The notes under the pieces: model-generated
Databases searched by the model: none
What the model was told of the DNA's origin: nothing
What the model saw: only the letters and a program-made list of their open reading frames with translations
In this document: positions 1 to 7,475 of the stretch, piece by piece
How positions within the stretch are numbered: the stretch's first letter is position 1
Layout: each line of letters starts with the position of its first letter
Position numbers and translations under genes: made by a program
Assembly (NCBI GenBank): GCA_041390365.1
Contig: JAWKQB010000003.1
Span: 806,001-870,000, forward strand
Direction: 5' to 3'
DNA: 64,000 nt
Source: Syntrophotaleaceae bacterium
Lineage (GTDB): Bacteria > Desulfobacterota > Desulfuromonadia > Desulfuromonadales > Syntrophotaleaceae

Positions 1-541
1 AATTCACGAGGTCGGTGAAGTATCGCAGGTCGCGAAGAATCGGCGAAGGTGAGGCGAGATAGGTAAAGTTGCTCACCCCGCTCCCGTCTCCTTTTTTCGG
101 GTAGCCCTGTATGAGATGGTCGACGGTAAAGGGCGCCACAGTGGGTTTGGGCAGGGGGCCCCGATGGGCCAGGTGGTGGGACGTCAGAACACCGATGCCC
201 AGCAGCAGATCAACCTTGGGATCATTCAGAAGGGTATCGACCTTTCTTTCGACTCCTTCCATGGTCCAGTCGGCAACGAGGGTCTTGTCCGATGGAAAAT
301 GCAGTGGAAACTCACCCCGAGTCAATACCGTTAATTCCCGCTTGAAGAGTTCCAGCAGGGGTTCGTTCCCGGCCCAGGGGCCATCCATCACCACCCCGAT
401 GGTCAAGGGCGCCGCCATCGCCGGACTCCACACGAAAAGCAGCAGGATCACCGCCATGACAACGGACAAATACCCGCCAAAGCGGCCCTTTCTCAGGACA
501 GGGGCCGACAAGCCGTTGTTCATAATTAAAGGCGGGGCCAT
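1..541 (-). CDS. Exported protein of unknown function, C-terminus beyond the window
   Basis: The reading frame stays open from 541 to the window edge (180 codons seen). The start at 541 follows AAAGG about 9 nt upstream; a second in-frame ATG lies at 523. The first ~44 residues form a signal peptide: a basic stretch, a hydrophobic run (VVMAVILLLFVW) and an AMA-A cleavage site, so the mature protein should be periplasmic. The mature part begins LTIGVVMDGPW and continues with alternating strands and helices, including a 'DLLLGIGV' segment. That is reminiscent of the first lobe of type-1 periplasmic-binding or ABC substrate-binding folds, but I do not recognise a specific family. It lies downstream of a marR gene on the same strand, so co-regulation is plausible. 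The fold assignment is inference; the signal peptide is visible. Confidence 0.7.
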   Translation of the reverse strand, partial: MAPPLIMNNGLSAPVLRKGRFGGYLSVVMAVILLLFVWSPAMAAPLTIGVVMDGPWAGNEPLLELFKRELTVLTRGEFPLHFPSDKTLVADWTMEGVERKVDTLLNDPKVDLLLGIGVLTSHHLAHRGPLPKPTVAPFTVDHLIQGYPKKGDGSGVSNFTYLASPSPILRDLRYFTDLVN

Positions 542-614
542 AAAGCCGATCCTTTCGCAAAATTTGTGAATTCAATTGTTTGTGAAGCTATTATGGAATC
601 TAATTCGATTCGTC

Positions 615-639
615 ATGCCCGAATGATTCTATCGGGCAT
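615..639. other. Perfect 8-bp inverted repeat between marR and the exported protein gene
   Basis: ATGCCCGA and TCGGGCAT pair perfectly around a 9-nt loop. No T-run follows on either strand, so this is not a classical terminator. It may be a processing hairpin or a protein-binding site between the two minus-strand genes. Confidence 0.4.
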
Positions 640-701
640 CCATGATTCCTTATCAAGCAGACTCGATTCCCGAAAAAAACCGCCTCGGAAAAGGGCTCTT
701 T

Positions 702-1121
702 TCAATGCAGACCTTTTTCCATGAGTTGCACCATGCGGGCAAATTCCTCCGCGGTCAGCCGTTGATGAACGCCCTCAACATATTCACGGCTGGCTGCCTC
801 ATAAGCCTCGGCGACCTGTTTGCCCTCGGCTGTCAAGTGAATGTAATAAACCCTCCGGTCGTTCGCCGATTGGCACTTGTAGACGTAACCCTGTTCGATC
901 AGCTTGTTCACGATGGAGGTCACGGCGGGTTTGCTGAGATTCAGCGCCTCTGCAAGACCCGTGAAGGTCACTTCGTCATTCTGCTTGATGACGTTGATGT
1001 ACTGAAACTGGGTCAGATTGATTTCTGCGCCGCCGATTTTTTTTAGTTTCTGAACTTTGGCATTGACCAGTGCCCGGCTGACGTGTTCGATGATGTCCAT
1101 CAGTCGCTGTTTGTTGTCCAT
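702..1121 (-). CDS. MarR-family transcriptional regulator
   Basis: A 139-aa protein, the normal length for a MarR dimeric winged-helix repressor. The N-terminal dimerisation helices are followed by the winged helix at about residues 50-95: 'LAEALNLSKPAVTSIVNKLIEQG' spans the recognition helix, and 'DRRVYYIHLTAEG' is the wing with its conserved DRR motif. C-terminal helices complete the dimer interface. MarR proteins usually bind a palindrome overlapping their own promoter and release it on sensing a small aromatic or oxidant. A suitable palindrome lies about 35-55 bp upstream. The likely targets are itself and the exported-protein gene downstream; the ligand cannot be read from the sequence. 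Confidence 0.9.
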   Translation of the reverse strand: MDNKQRLMDIIEHVSRALVNAKVQKLKKIGGAEINLTQFQYINVIKQNDEVTFTGLAEALNLSKPAVTSIVNKLIEQGYVYKCQSANDRRVYYIHLTAEGKQVAEAYEAASREYVEGVHQRLTAEEFARMVQLMEKGLH

Positions 1122-1154
1122 GACTAAAAATCCTTTATTCCGGGCAGGTTTATG

Positions 1155-1174
1155 TTAGTTAACCGAACAAACTA
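1155..1174. promoter_or_regulatory. Possible MarR operator
   Basis: Inverted repeat TAGTT-N9-AACTA (1156-1174) in the marR upstream region, about 35-55 bp before the start codon. Size and position fit autoregulation by a MarR dimer. Only symmetry and position support it. Confidence 0.4.
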
Positions 1175-1219
1175 TGCTTACCAGACAACAGTGGCTTTCA
1201 GCCTTCGGATTCCGAATTG

Positions 1220-2149
1220 TTAAGGAGGACAGGCGGCGCAGGTGGAGCGGAACAGGGTTGTACTCAGGTAACGGTCGCCCCGGTCGGGCAGCAGGGTGAC
1301 AATGGTTCCTCGCTCCATCGTCCGCGCGACACGAAGCGCTCCCGCCACGGCTGCGCCGCTGGACATGCCGGCAAAAACCCCTTCCCGTATAGCCAGCTGG
1401 CGGGTGGTTTCGAACGCCGTGTCGTCATCGATCACCAGCTTTTCATCGAGTCTGGCAGGGTTGTAGATGGCGGGCACAATGGCTTCCTGCATGTTCTTCA
1501 AACCCTGGACCTTATGGCCGAGGGTGGGTTCGACTCCGACCACGCGGATGGCCGGATTCTGCTCCTTGAGGAACAGGGCCATACCCATCAGGGTCCCGCT
1601 GGTGCCCATGCCGGCGACGAATACATCGATCTTGCCCCCGGTCTGGGCCATGATTTCCGGTCCTGTGGTGTAGTAGTGGGACAAGGGGTTGTTTTCGTTG
1701 GCGTACTGGTTGGGCATGTAATAGATGTCAGGATTTTTCTGCAGAATGCGGTGGGCCATGCGGATGGCGCCATCAGTTCCCTGCTCGGCCGGGGAGAGAA
1801 GCACCTCCGCGCCGTAGGCTTCGAGCACGGCCCGCCGCTCCAGACTGACGCAGCCGGGCATGATCAGCTTCACCCGATAGCCCTTGGCGGCGCCAATCAT
1901 GGCCAGGGCGATGCCTGTATTCCCCGAGGTCGGCTCCAGGATCGTTTTCCCCGGCCTCAGAGCACCGGTTTCTTCGGCCTTCTGCAGCATGAAGAGGGCA
2001 GGCCTGTCCTTGACCGACCCCCCCGGGTTGTTCCCTTCCAGCTTGGCCAGGATGCGCACCTTCGGGTTGTCGTGCAACTGGCTGATTTCCACCAGCGGAG
2101 TGTTGCCGATGGCTCCCCACAGGCTGAGTTTTTCATTAATGATCTTCAC
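1220..2149 (-). CDS. cysM: Cysteine synthase, CysM/CysK family
   Basis: A 309-aa PLP enzyme of the O-acetylserine sulfhydrylase family, which makes L-cysteine from an activated serine and sulfide or thiosulfate in the cytoplasm. 'GGSVKDRPA' (about residue 44) carries the PLP-binding lysine. 'PTSGNTGIA' is the substrate-binding loop. 'GMGTSGTLMG' is the phosphate-binding glycine loop. 'GMSSGAA' near residue 265 is the C-terminal PLP-ring contact. The shorter length and the sequence around the active site resemble CysM more than CysK, but the two are hard to separate by eye. The start is GTG at 2149 with AAGGA upstream; there is no better ATG. The gene stands alone between marR and a UbiD gene. 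Confidence 0.9.
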   Translation of the reverse strand: MKIINEKLSLWGAIGNTPLVEISQLHDNPKVRILAKLEGNNPGGSVKDRPALFMLQKAEETGALRPGKTILEPTSGNTGIALAMIGAAKGYRVKLIMPGCVSLERRAVLEAYGAEVLLSPAEQGTDGAIRMAHRILQKNPDIYYMPNQYANENNPLSHYYTTGPEIMAQTGGKIDVFVAGMGTSGTLMGMALFLKEQNPAIRVVGVEPTLGHKVQGLKNMQEAIVPAIYNPARLDEKLVIDDDTAFETTRQLAIREGVFAGMSSGAAVAGALRVARTMERGTIVTLLPDRGDRYLSTTLFRSTCAACPP

Positions 2150-2254
2150 GTGCGGATCCTTGTAACAAAGGGATTTCCCGGTCCTGATGATGAAAGCCGC
2201 GGTATTTTACCGAAGTGGTTGGGAGAATACAACGGGGAATTTTAAAGTGAGGAG

Positions 2255-2280
2255 GTAGGGGCGGGTCTAAGACCCGCCCA
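2255..2280. repeat. GTAGGGGC-type palindromic repeat, single unit
   Basis: GTAGGGGCGGGTCT is followed immediately by AAGACCCGCCC, an almost loop-free palindrome. The same theme recurs at 4195-4255 and 16822-16897, always between genes. It behaves like a REP-type intergenic repeat. Confidence 0.6.
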
Positions 2281-2337
2281 GGTCCTTAGTTCTCCGGCCG
2301 GTGGTTTCTGCCACCGTTTTCGGGGTCAAGAGCCCCA

Positions 2338-4176
2338 CTAAATAATTCCGTGTAACGGCCCTCCCCGTGCGCCAAGGGCATCAACCCGTTTTTCCACTTC
2401 GGGATCGTCGACCAGAGGCGGGGCGTGGTGGGTTTTGGAGCGGGCGTCGATGACCAGGGAGCCGGTACATCCCCAGTGCTTGCTGACCGTCGCTGAACCG
2501 ATTCCGTCGATGTCGACCGCGGGGTCGGAGCGGGTGAAGGTGACCCAGAGAAAATTGTTCAGGGTCCGGGCGCAGAAATCGCTGTCGTCCACCAGAACGA
2601 CCAGGGGGAACCGGTTGACGGCGGCCTCCGGCGCCAGGGAAGTGCAGAATCGCTCCAGCGCCTCATCCGCTTGTCCGCGGAGCGAATCGGCAGGCGGGCC
2701 TTCGATCAGGAGGATGCCGGGAAGAGCCAGGCGGGGTTGGCCGAAACCGGCGGGCAGGGACAGGTCCGTGGGCAGGGCGGAGGGCAGATCCCGAAGTCTG
2801 GGACCGGCGGCAGCAATCACCAGCTTGGAGCCCTGCTGGAAGCCGCTGCCGGAATAGTCGAGAGTGTCGATGGTGGTGCGGGTCTGAAAATGGAGATCGC
2901 GCCGCCAGTCGACCCGTTCCAGCAGGTGGTGGAAGAAAGCGGGGATGTCCTCGACGCGAAGGGCCGGATCATCGCTGCCGTTGACGATGAACAGGTATTT
3001 GGCCAGGGAAAGCTGGCCGGTGCCGAGCAGGGCGCTGGCCTGGGTCAGCAGTTCCTGCGGCGCCGGGTTTTCGGCGAAGGGGGTGTACCTTTCGCTGCCG
3101 ATGGCCAGCAGCAGGGGATGCACTCCGGCGGCGTCGACGGCATGGATCGCCGAAACCCCCGGCACCAGCGTGGGGATGACCGGGCCGGTCAGCTCGTGGA
3201 TGAAGGCGCCGAAAACGCTGTCCTCCTGGGGCGGGCGGCCGACGCTGGTGAAGGGCCAGATGGCGCCGGAACGGTGGAAAACCTCCTCCACAGCCAGCAC
3301 CGGGAAGTCATGCTGCAGGCTGTAGTAGCCGAGATGGTCGCCGAAGGGCCCCTCCGGAAGGGTTTTGCCCGGAATCACCGTTCCGGTAATGCAGAAATCG
3401 GCCTCGGCCGGGATCGGGAGCCGTTCCGGACGGGAGATCATGGAGATGCGGCCGCCGAGGAGTCCGGCGAAGCAGAGTTCGGGCATCCCTTCCGGCAACG
3501 GCATCACGGCCGCCATGGTCAAAGCCGGGGGGCCGCCGACGAAGATGTTGACCCTAAAGGGGCGACCCTCTTTCAATGCCTCGGTATGGTGGACTCCGAT
3601 GCCCCGGTGCAACTGGTAGTGAAGGCCGACCTCCTCGCCTGGTCGATAGCTGTTGCCGGCGAGCTGCACCCGGTACATGCCGAGATTGGAATGGCGGATG
3701 CCCGGCCGGGAGACGCTTTCCGAATAAACCAGGGGCAGTGTGATGAAGGGGCCGCCGTCCTCGGGCCAGGACTTGAGCTGCGGGAGTTTGTCGATGGTGG
3801 TCCTGTGTCGCAGGATAGGCCCACCGCTCACCTTGCGGGGCAGCAGATTCAGGGCGCCGAGCAGGGCGCCGGGCCAGAGGGCGGGGGTTTTCAGCAACCG
3901 AAGGGGGTCGGCTTTGAGGGCAAAAAGCTGCTGAATTGTCGGCCAGGTATCCCGAAACAGGAAGCGGGTCCGGTCGAGGGTGCCGAACAGGTTGCCGAGC
4001 ATGGGGAAGGAGCAGTTCCGAACCCGGGTGAACAGGAGGGCGGGACCACCGGCCTGACAGACCCGGCGCTGCACCGCGGCGATCTCCAGATCGGCGTCCA
4101 GTTCGTCGTCGATGCGGATCAGTTGGACGGTCCGTTCCAGATCCCGGACGCATTCGGCGAGATTGCGGTAGCCCAT
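2338..4176 (-). CDS. UbiD-family decarboxylase, long form
   Basis: A 612-aa member of the UbiD (3-octaprenyl-4-hydroxybenzoate decarboxylase-like) family, which uses prenylated FMN made by UbiX to decarboxylate aromatic or unsaturated acids. Family hallmarks include 'GGPALLF' near residue 43, 'GNLFGT' near 60, the substrate/FMN region 'GPFGDHLGYYS' near 290, and the acidic 'HELTGPVIPTLVPG' segment. It is longer than the 459-aa UbiD at 37462; the extra length is at the C-terminus. Long UbiDs of about 600 aa occur in organisms that make menaquinone through futalosine, so this could be the true menaquinone decarboxylase even though the other copy sits in the menaquinone cluster. The start has AAGGA 11 nt upstream. 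The exact substrate is inference. Confidence 0.85.
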   Translation of the reverse strand: MGYRNLAECVRDLERTVQLIRIDDELDADLEIAAVQRRVCQAGGPALLFTRVRNCSFPMLGNLFGTLDRTRFLFRDTWPTIQQLFALKADPLRLLKTPALWPGALLGALNLLPRKVSGGPILRHRTTIDKLPQLKSWPEDGGPFITLPLVYSESVSRPGIRHSNLGMYRVQLAGNSYRPGEEVGLHYQLHRGIGVHHTEALKEGRPFRVNIFVGGPPALTMAAVMPLPEGMPELCFAGLLGGRISMISRPERLPIPAEADFCITGTVIPGKTLPEGPFGDHLGYYSLQHDFPVLAVEEVFHRSGAIWPFTSVGRPPQEDSVFGAFIHELTGPVIPTLVPGVSAIHAVDAAGVHPLLLAIGSERYTPFAENPAPQELLTQASALLGTGQLSLAKYLFIVNGSDDPALRVEDIPAFFHHLLERVDWRRDLHFQTRTTIDTLDYSGSGFQQGSKLVIAAAGPRLRDLPSALPTDLSLPAGFGQPRLALPGILLIEGPPADSLRGQADEALERFCTSLAPEAAVNRFPLVVLVDDSDFCARTLNNFLWVTFTRSDPAVDIDGIGSATVSKHWGCTGSLVIDARSKTHHAPPLVDDPEVEKRVDALGARGGPLHGII

Positions 4177-4194
4177 TCGGGTTGATTCCTTAAT

Positions 4195-4255
4195 GTAGGG
4201 GCAGACCTATGTGTCTGCCCTTCACGGCAGGGCGGACACATAGGTCCGCCCCTAC
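4195..4255. repeat. Double GTAGGGGC-type palindrome in inverted arrangement
   Basis: Two units face each other: 4195-4221 and 4229-4255 are near-complementary. Each unit is also internally palindromic (GGGCAGAC with GTCTGCCC, then GGGCGGAC with GTCCGCCC). This nested symmetry resembles a BIME/REP pair. It sits just upstream of the ubiD start and would be present in any read-through transcript. Confidence 0.65.
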
Positions 4256-4279
4256 GAGGTTTGCATTATTTGCGATGGT

Positions 4280-4307
4280 AACAGAAAAGGGGGCATCCGC
4301 CCCCTTT
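4280..4307 (-). terminator. Rho-independent terminator behind the SHOCT lipoprotein gene
   Basis: On the minus strand, AAGGGGGC-GGAT-GCCCCCTT is followed by TTCTGTT. The stem is perfect over 8 bp with a 4-nt loop, 30 bp past the stop codon at 4339. Confidence 0.75.
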
Positions 4308-4338
4308 CCCTTGCTCGAAACTGATCCTTCAACGCCGA

Positions 4339-5370
4339 TCAGAAACTGTCGAGAATTTCCTTTTTCTTGGCCTGGTACTCCTGTTCCGTGATCCAGCCCT
4401 TCTCCCGGATTCTTTGCAGAATTTCAAGGCGGTCCTCGATCTTTTTCATATCACCGGACACAGGTGCGGCAGGTGCCACCGATGGGGCGGCCGTGGGAGC
4501 GGCAGCGGGCGGAGCCTGTTTCATCTGCTCGATGGTCTGTTTCATCTCCTGAATTTCGGAGCGCAACTGCTGCTGTTCGGCTTCAAGCTGGGCACTGGTT
4601 TCTCGTACTTCGCTGGCTTCGCGGAAAGCCTCTTTGGCTGTTTCCTTGGCCTCTTTTTTTTGGGCGACAGCCGTTTTCCAAAGCTGTGGGTCGGTGTTCA
4701 ACACCATCCAGTCCGGCCGCTCCACCCCAGCAATGGTTGGGGTTTCCAGGCCGGCCATGGGAACCGGTTTCCACGCCACGGGTGCCGGTTTTCTGGGATC
4801 AGGCGCTTTATACATGCGGGTTCCGGGTTCCAGTGGATATAACCGACGCTCAACATTGTCGATATAAGGTTTATGGAGATCACCGATTATGAGGTTAAGT
4901 TTTCCATCTACAAAGAAGACCCGACCAGTCACGTATTGGCGATCGCTGTTGAATGAAATAAAATCTCTGTGGACTCCGGCGATGGCGAAGGTGACATCTT
5001 CCCTGGTCTTTGCAGTTGCAAGGCCGGTGCTGATCGCCTCGGAAAGAATGACCACCTCTTTTGAGGTGAAAATGGGTAATAGTTTCCCTTTTTCAACATA
5101 TTCAGCATCGAGAGAACCGAGAATGTTCTCGATCTGTTGTGCGGGGATTGTTACGGGATGATCATTGGGCGGAGTTGTGTCCGTAAGGCGATCCTGTTTT
5201 TCAACGCGTACGTACTGATCCCGATGTTTCCAGATATAGTTGCTCGGGTCTTCTTTGTTGCCGGCAAGGAAAGAGCCGCTGCAGCCGGTGAGGATCACCA
5301 ACGCCAGGGCTGCGAACGCCAGGCGCCGCAAAGTTGTTCTGCAATCACTTTTAACGTTTTTTTGCCTCAT
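4339..5370 (-). CDS. Lipoprotein with coiled coil and C-terminal SHOCT domain
   Basis: A 343-aa predicted lipoprotein. The start at 5370 has AGGAGG 8 nt upstream and gives a proper signal: basic residues, a hydrophobic run and the lipobox LTGC, with the lipidated cysteine near residue 29. The middle domain (about 40-220) is unrecognised. It is followed by a heptad-rich helix (about 225-285, many E/Q/K), an Ala/Pro-rich linker, and a C-terminal SHOCT motif of about 30 residues ('LEILQRIREKGWITEQEYQ'). SHOCT domains are short amphipathic hairpins thought to mediate oligomerisation. The protein is probably anchored in the outer or inner membrane facing the periplasm. It has its own sigma-70-like promoter and terminator, so it is likely monocistronic. 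Function unknown. Confidence 0.85.
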   Translation of the reverse strand: MRQKNVKSDCRTTLRRLAFAALALVILTGCSGSFLAGNKEDPSNYIWKHRDQYVRVEKQDRLTDTTPPNDHPVTIPAQQIENILGSLDAEYVEKGKLLPIFTSKEVVILSEAISTGLATAKTREDVTFAIAGVHRDFISFNSDRQYVTGRVFFVDGKLNLIIGDLHKPYIDNVERRLYPLEPGTRMYKAPDPRKPAPVAWKPVPMAGLETPTIAGVERPDWMVLNTDPQLWKTAVAQKKEAKETAKEAFREASEVRETSAQLEAEQQQLRSEIQEMKQTIEQMKQAPPAAAPTAAPSVAPAAPVSGDMKKIEDRLEILQRIREKGWITEQEYQAKKKEILDSF

Positions 5371-5417
5371 TGCTTGCTCCTCCTGCCAGATTGAATGTGT
5401 GGGACAATTGCAGAAAA

Positions 5418-5447
5418 ATATTACGTTTTGAAGGGGGTGAAGGTCAA
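5418..5447 (-). promoter_or_regulatory. Sigma-70-type promoter for the SHOCT lipoprotein
   Basis: Minus-strand -35 TTGACC (5447-5442) and -10 TAATAT (5423-5418) with an 18-bp spacer, about 50 bp before the start codon. Confidence 0.6.
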
Positions 5448-5491
5448 ACAATTTCTCTGTGCGGGACTGCGCCGTGAGGGAGAAAAGCCAT

Positions 5492-5520
5492 AAAAAAACG
5501 GGCCGGCATGGCCGGCCCGC
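5492..5520 (-). terminator. Strong rho-independent terminator of the 56-aa lipoprotein gene
   Basis: On the minus strand a perfect 9-bp stem, CGGGCCGGC with GCCGGCCCG around a 3-nt loop, is followed by seven T residues. It lies 21 bp past the stop at 5542. Confidence 0.9.
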
Positions 5521-5541
5521 TGATGTCATCGCCAGGCGGCT

Positions 5542-5712
5542 CTAATGATTGTGAGCTGCCTCATAGGCATCCAGGCCTTCCTGCAGAGTAAATTCCACTC
5601 CACAGGTTGTGCATTTGATCAATTGATCCTCGGGATATGTCTTCTGGGCGGGGGCACAGCTGACCACTGCCAGAAGGAGCAGCACATTTGCAAGAGCTAT
5701 AGCTTTTCGCAT
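5542..5712 (-). CDS. Small lipoprotein with a CxxC motif
   Basis: A 56-aa protein read directly from the minus strand. It starts MRKAIALANV, has a hydrophobic stretch of leucines and valines, and a lipobox VVSC at about residue 19. The mature 38 residues contain one CxxC (CTTCG) near residue 34 and end EAAHNH. The CxxC plus the trailing histidines could bind a metal or form half a zinc ribbon, but no family is recognised. The start at 5712 has AAAGGA 8 nt upstream; an ATG two codons earlier (5718) is too close to that site. A strong terminator follows directly. It shares orientation with the porin gene upstream and could be cotranscribed with it or be independent. Confidence 0.8.
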   Translation of the reverse strand: MRKAIALANVLLLLAVVSCAPAQKTYPEDQLIKCTTCGVEFTLQEGLDAYEAAHNH

Positions 5713-5835
5713 GATCATGGTCCTTTCGTTTTTTTGATAGGTTGATAGCGAAACCGAGGGAAGAAAAAATTCATCCTTCTCTCATGATAGCATCTGTAAC
5801 TGTGCATGCAAATACCCGCACCAAATTAACAAATT

Positions 5836-7071
5836 TTACCAGATGAAGAAGGTGCCGATGTTGAACTGCTCGGCATTCCAGTCATCACCATTTTGCCACT
5901 CATGCTCGAGAAAGCTGATCTCGCCAACGATCTTGAGGTTGGGGGTGATGTCATGGGTGGCCATGAAAGTCAGCATGGCCTGGGATTCGATAAAGGAAAG
6001 CGCAGCGGCTTCGTCCGCGTCGGTTTCGTCGAATTCGTTGGCGCCGTAGCTCACGCCGAACTTGGTCTTGCCTTCGTTAGCCAGGGTGTAGGTCAGCTGG
6101 GCGACATAGCCCCAGGTTTCCCGCTCTTCGCCTTCGGCGTCAAGGGAGTCGAGATCCAGCATCAAGGCGGTGCCGAGGGCCTCGCCAGTGAAGGCGGAGC
6201 CGACCAGTTCGAAGCCACCCATGCCGACCACGAAACCGCCGCTGATGCCCCAGGCAGTAACGTCGTCTTTGCCAAGAGCATCGGCTTGATCGTCGGTGAA
6301 ATCAGCTTCCTGCCACATGCCGTTGGCGTAAGCTTTGAATTTGGTGTCGCCGCCCAAGGTGCCAGCATAGGATACTTCAGCTTCTACGCGGGGCAGTTTG
6401 GTTTCGGTTGCGCCAACGCCATCAAGAACACCCAGGATTTCGCTGGGGTCAAAAAGGCCAACGGCCACTTTGAAGCCGCCCATGTCGGGGGTGGTGTAGC
6501 GGAACTGGGCATTGAAGTTGGGGTACAGGTAGCCATAGCCGATGCGACCGAGGGTAACACCAGCGGCGGCGCTGAGGCCGAAGGTGCTGCCGAGGGTGCC
6601 GGCGCCCATCAGGGTCTGCTCGGTGAGCAGGTTCTGGCCGAGGAACAGGCTGAGGCCTTTACCGACCATGATCTGACCGAAGTTGCCGTCAGCAGTGAAG
6701 AACATTTCACGCATGTCGATCTGGCTGTCGAACCTCTCGTTTTTGCGGTTGTCGTGAGAGGGGGAGGGGTAGAAGCCGAAGCGGGCACCGAGGTCGATGC
6801 CGTTCATGGTCGGGGCCTTGATGTTGAAGGCCAGGATGTTCGGCAGGAAGCCGTTTTTGATGCGCAGACCATCTTCGTCAGTGGCGTAGAAGGGATTGAC
6901 ACCGTCGGGAATATCGTCGGAGTTCTGGTAAACCATGAACAGGTTAACCATACCATCAGTGCTGAAGGACCAGCCGTCGGAGCCGCCGATGACTACGGCA
7001 GCGGATGCGTTGGACGCGAAGAACATTACGGCCGCCAGAACGGCCAGTACGGAAATTTTGGAAAATCTCAT
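5836..7071 (-). CDS. Outer-membrane beta-barrel porin
   Basis: A 411-aa protein with a cleavable signal peptide (residues 1-24, ending SNASA-A) followed by alternating amphipathic strands rich in Gly, Tyr, Phe and Asn, ending in Trp ('GTFFIW') as BAM substrates do. It resembles Gram-negative general or phosphate-selective-type porins of deltaproteobacteria, with 'FNAQFRYTTPDMGGFKVAVG' typical of that group. It should form a diffusion channel in the outer membrane; the solute is unknown. RBS AGGAGG lies 8 nt before the ATG. Expression is probably sigma-54 dependent through the promoter near 7461-7475, with a ~380-nt leader carrying a terminator-like hairpin just before the gene. Confidence 0.85.
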   Translation of the reverse strand: MRFSKISVLAVLAAVMFFASNASAAVVIGGSDGWSFSTDGMVNLFMVYQNSDDIPDGVNPFYATDEDGLRIKNGFLPNILAFNIKAPTMNGIDLGARFGFYPSPSHDNRKNERFDSQIDMREMFFTADGNFGQIMVGKGLSLFLGQNLLTEQTLMGAGTLGSTFGLSAAAGVTLGRIGYGYLYPNFNAQFRYTTPDMGGFKVAVGLFDPSEILGVLDGVGATETKLPRVEAEVSYAGTLGGDTKFKAYANGMWQEADFTDDQADALGKDDVTAWGISGGFVVGMGGFELVGSAFTGEALGTALMLDLDSLDAEGEERETWGYVAQLTYTLANEGKTKFGVSYGANEFDETDADEAAALSFIESQAMLTFMATHDITPNLKIVGEISFLEHEWQNGDDWNAEQFNIGTFFIW

Positions 7072-7111
7072 CTGTTTTGCCTCCTGATTGCATAGATTCG
7101 AACGGTTGTCG

Positions 7112-7156
7112 AAAAAAACGGGTGTGATGTCACCCAGCGATCCCTTTTACGGGATC
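7112..7156 (-). terminator. Attenuator-like hairpins in the porin leader
   Basis: Reading the minus strand: GATCCC-GTAAAA-GGGATC (7156-7139), then GGGTG-ACATCA-CACCC followed by G and seven Ts (7135-7112). The second hairpin has the form of an intrinsic terminator and sits 40 bp before the porin start codon, inside the likely leader. It could act as an attenuator or end an upstream transcript. Confidence 0.55.
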
Positions 7157-7460
7157 CGGCCCAAAAATAACCTCCATCTTTCGGCCTGCCGATACGCAAC
7201 CGCCGCCCTTGGCCACCAGAAGAGACCGTTTTCAGTGTCGGTATCTTCCCGGGTACGGTGGTCCTGCGACGAATGAATTCCTGCGCGGGCGGTGTGCAAT
7301 CTCGGCTACGGGGTCCGGTTCATGACCAGCCGGATGGTCCCTTGAACTTGTCTTGGAACGGACTTACTGATCCTGTCGGTCCGGCTCACCTCCTTTCCCC
7401 TTGAATGGAAAACTGCCTGTTTTTCATTCATTTTAAAAATAAACAGCCGTTTTGCTGAGC

Positions 7461-7475
7461 GCAATTTCAGTGCCA
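7461..7475 (-). promoter_or_regulatory. Sigma-54 (RpoN) promoter for the porin
   Basis: Minus-strand TGGCAC-TGAAA-TTGC matches the -24/-12 consensus (TGGCAC-N5-TTGC) exactly, with GG and GC spaced as required. Transcription would begin near 7449 and read into the porin at 7071. An enhancer-binding site for an RpoN activator was not identified. Confidence 0.75.

Noticed and set aside
5893..7095. 400-codon plus-strand frame opposite the porin
   Set aside because: Antisense shadow rich in Gly, Ala and Val; the minus-strand porin has a signal peptide, beta-strand pattern and ribosome site.
7088..7276. Short plus-strand frame inside the porin leader
   Set aside because: No ribosome site, no recognisable product, and it lies antisense to the proposed sigma-54 leader.
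7138..7400. Known riboswitch classes (c-di-GMP GEMM, cobalamin, TPP, SAM, fluoride) in the porin leader
   Set aside because: None of their conserved boxes could be aligned by eye; no claim of a known riboswitch is made.
7309..7431. A 41-codon minus-strand frame in the porin leader
   Set aside because: Its ATG is only about 18 nt from the inferred transcript start and has no ribosome site; I could not support it as a leader peptide.
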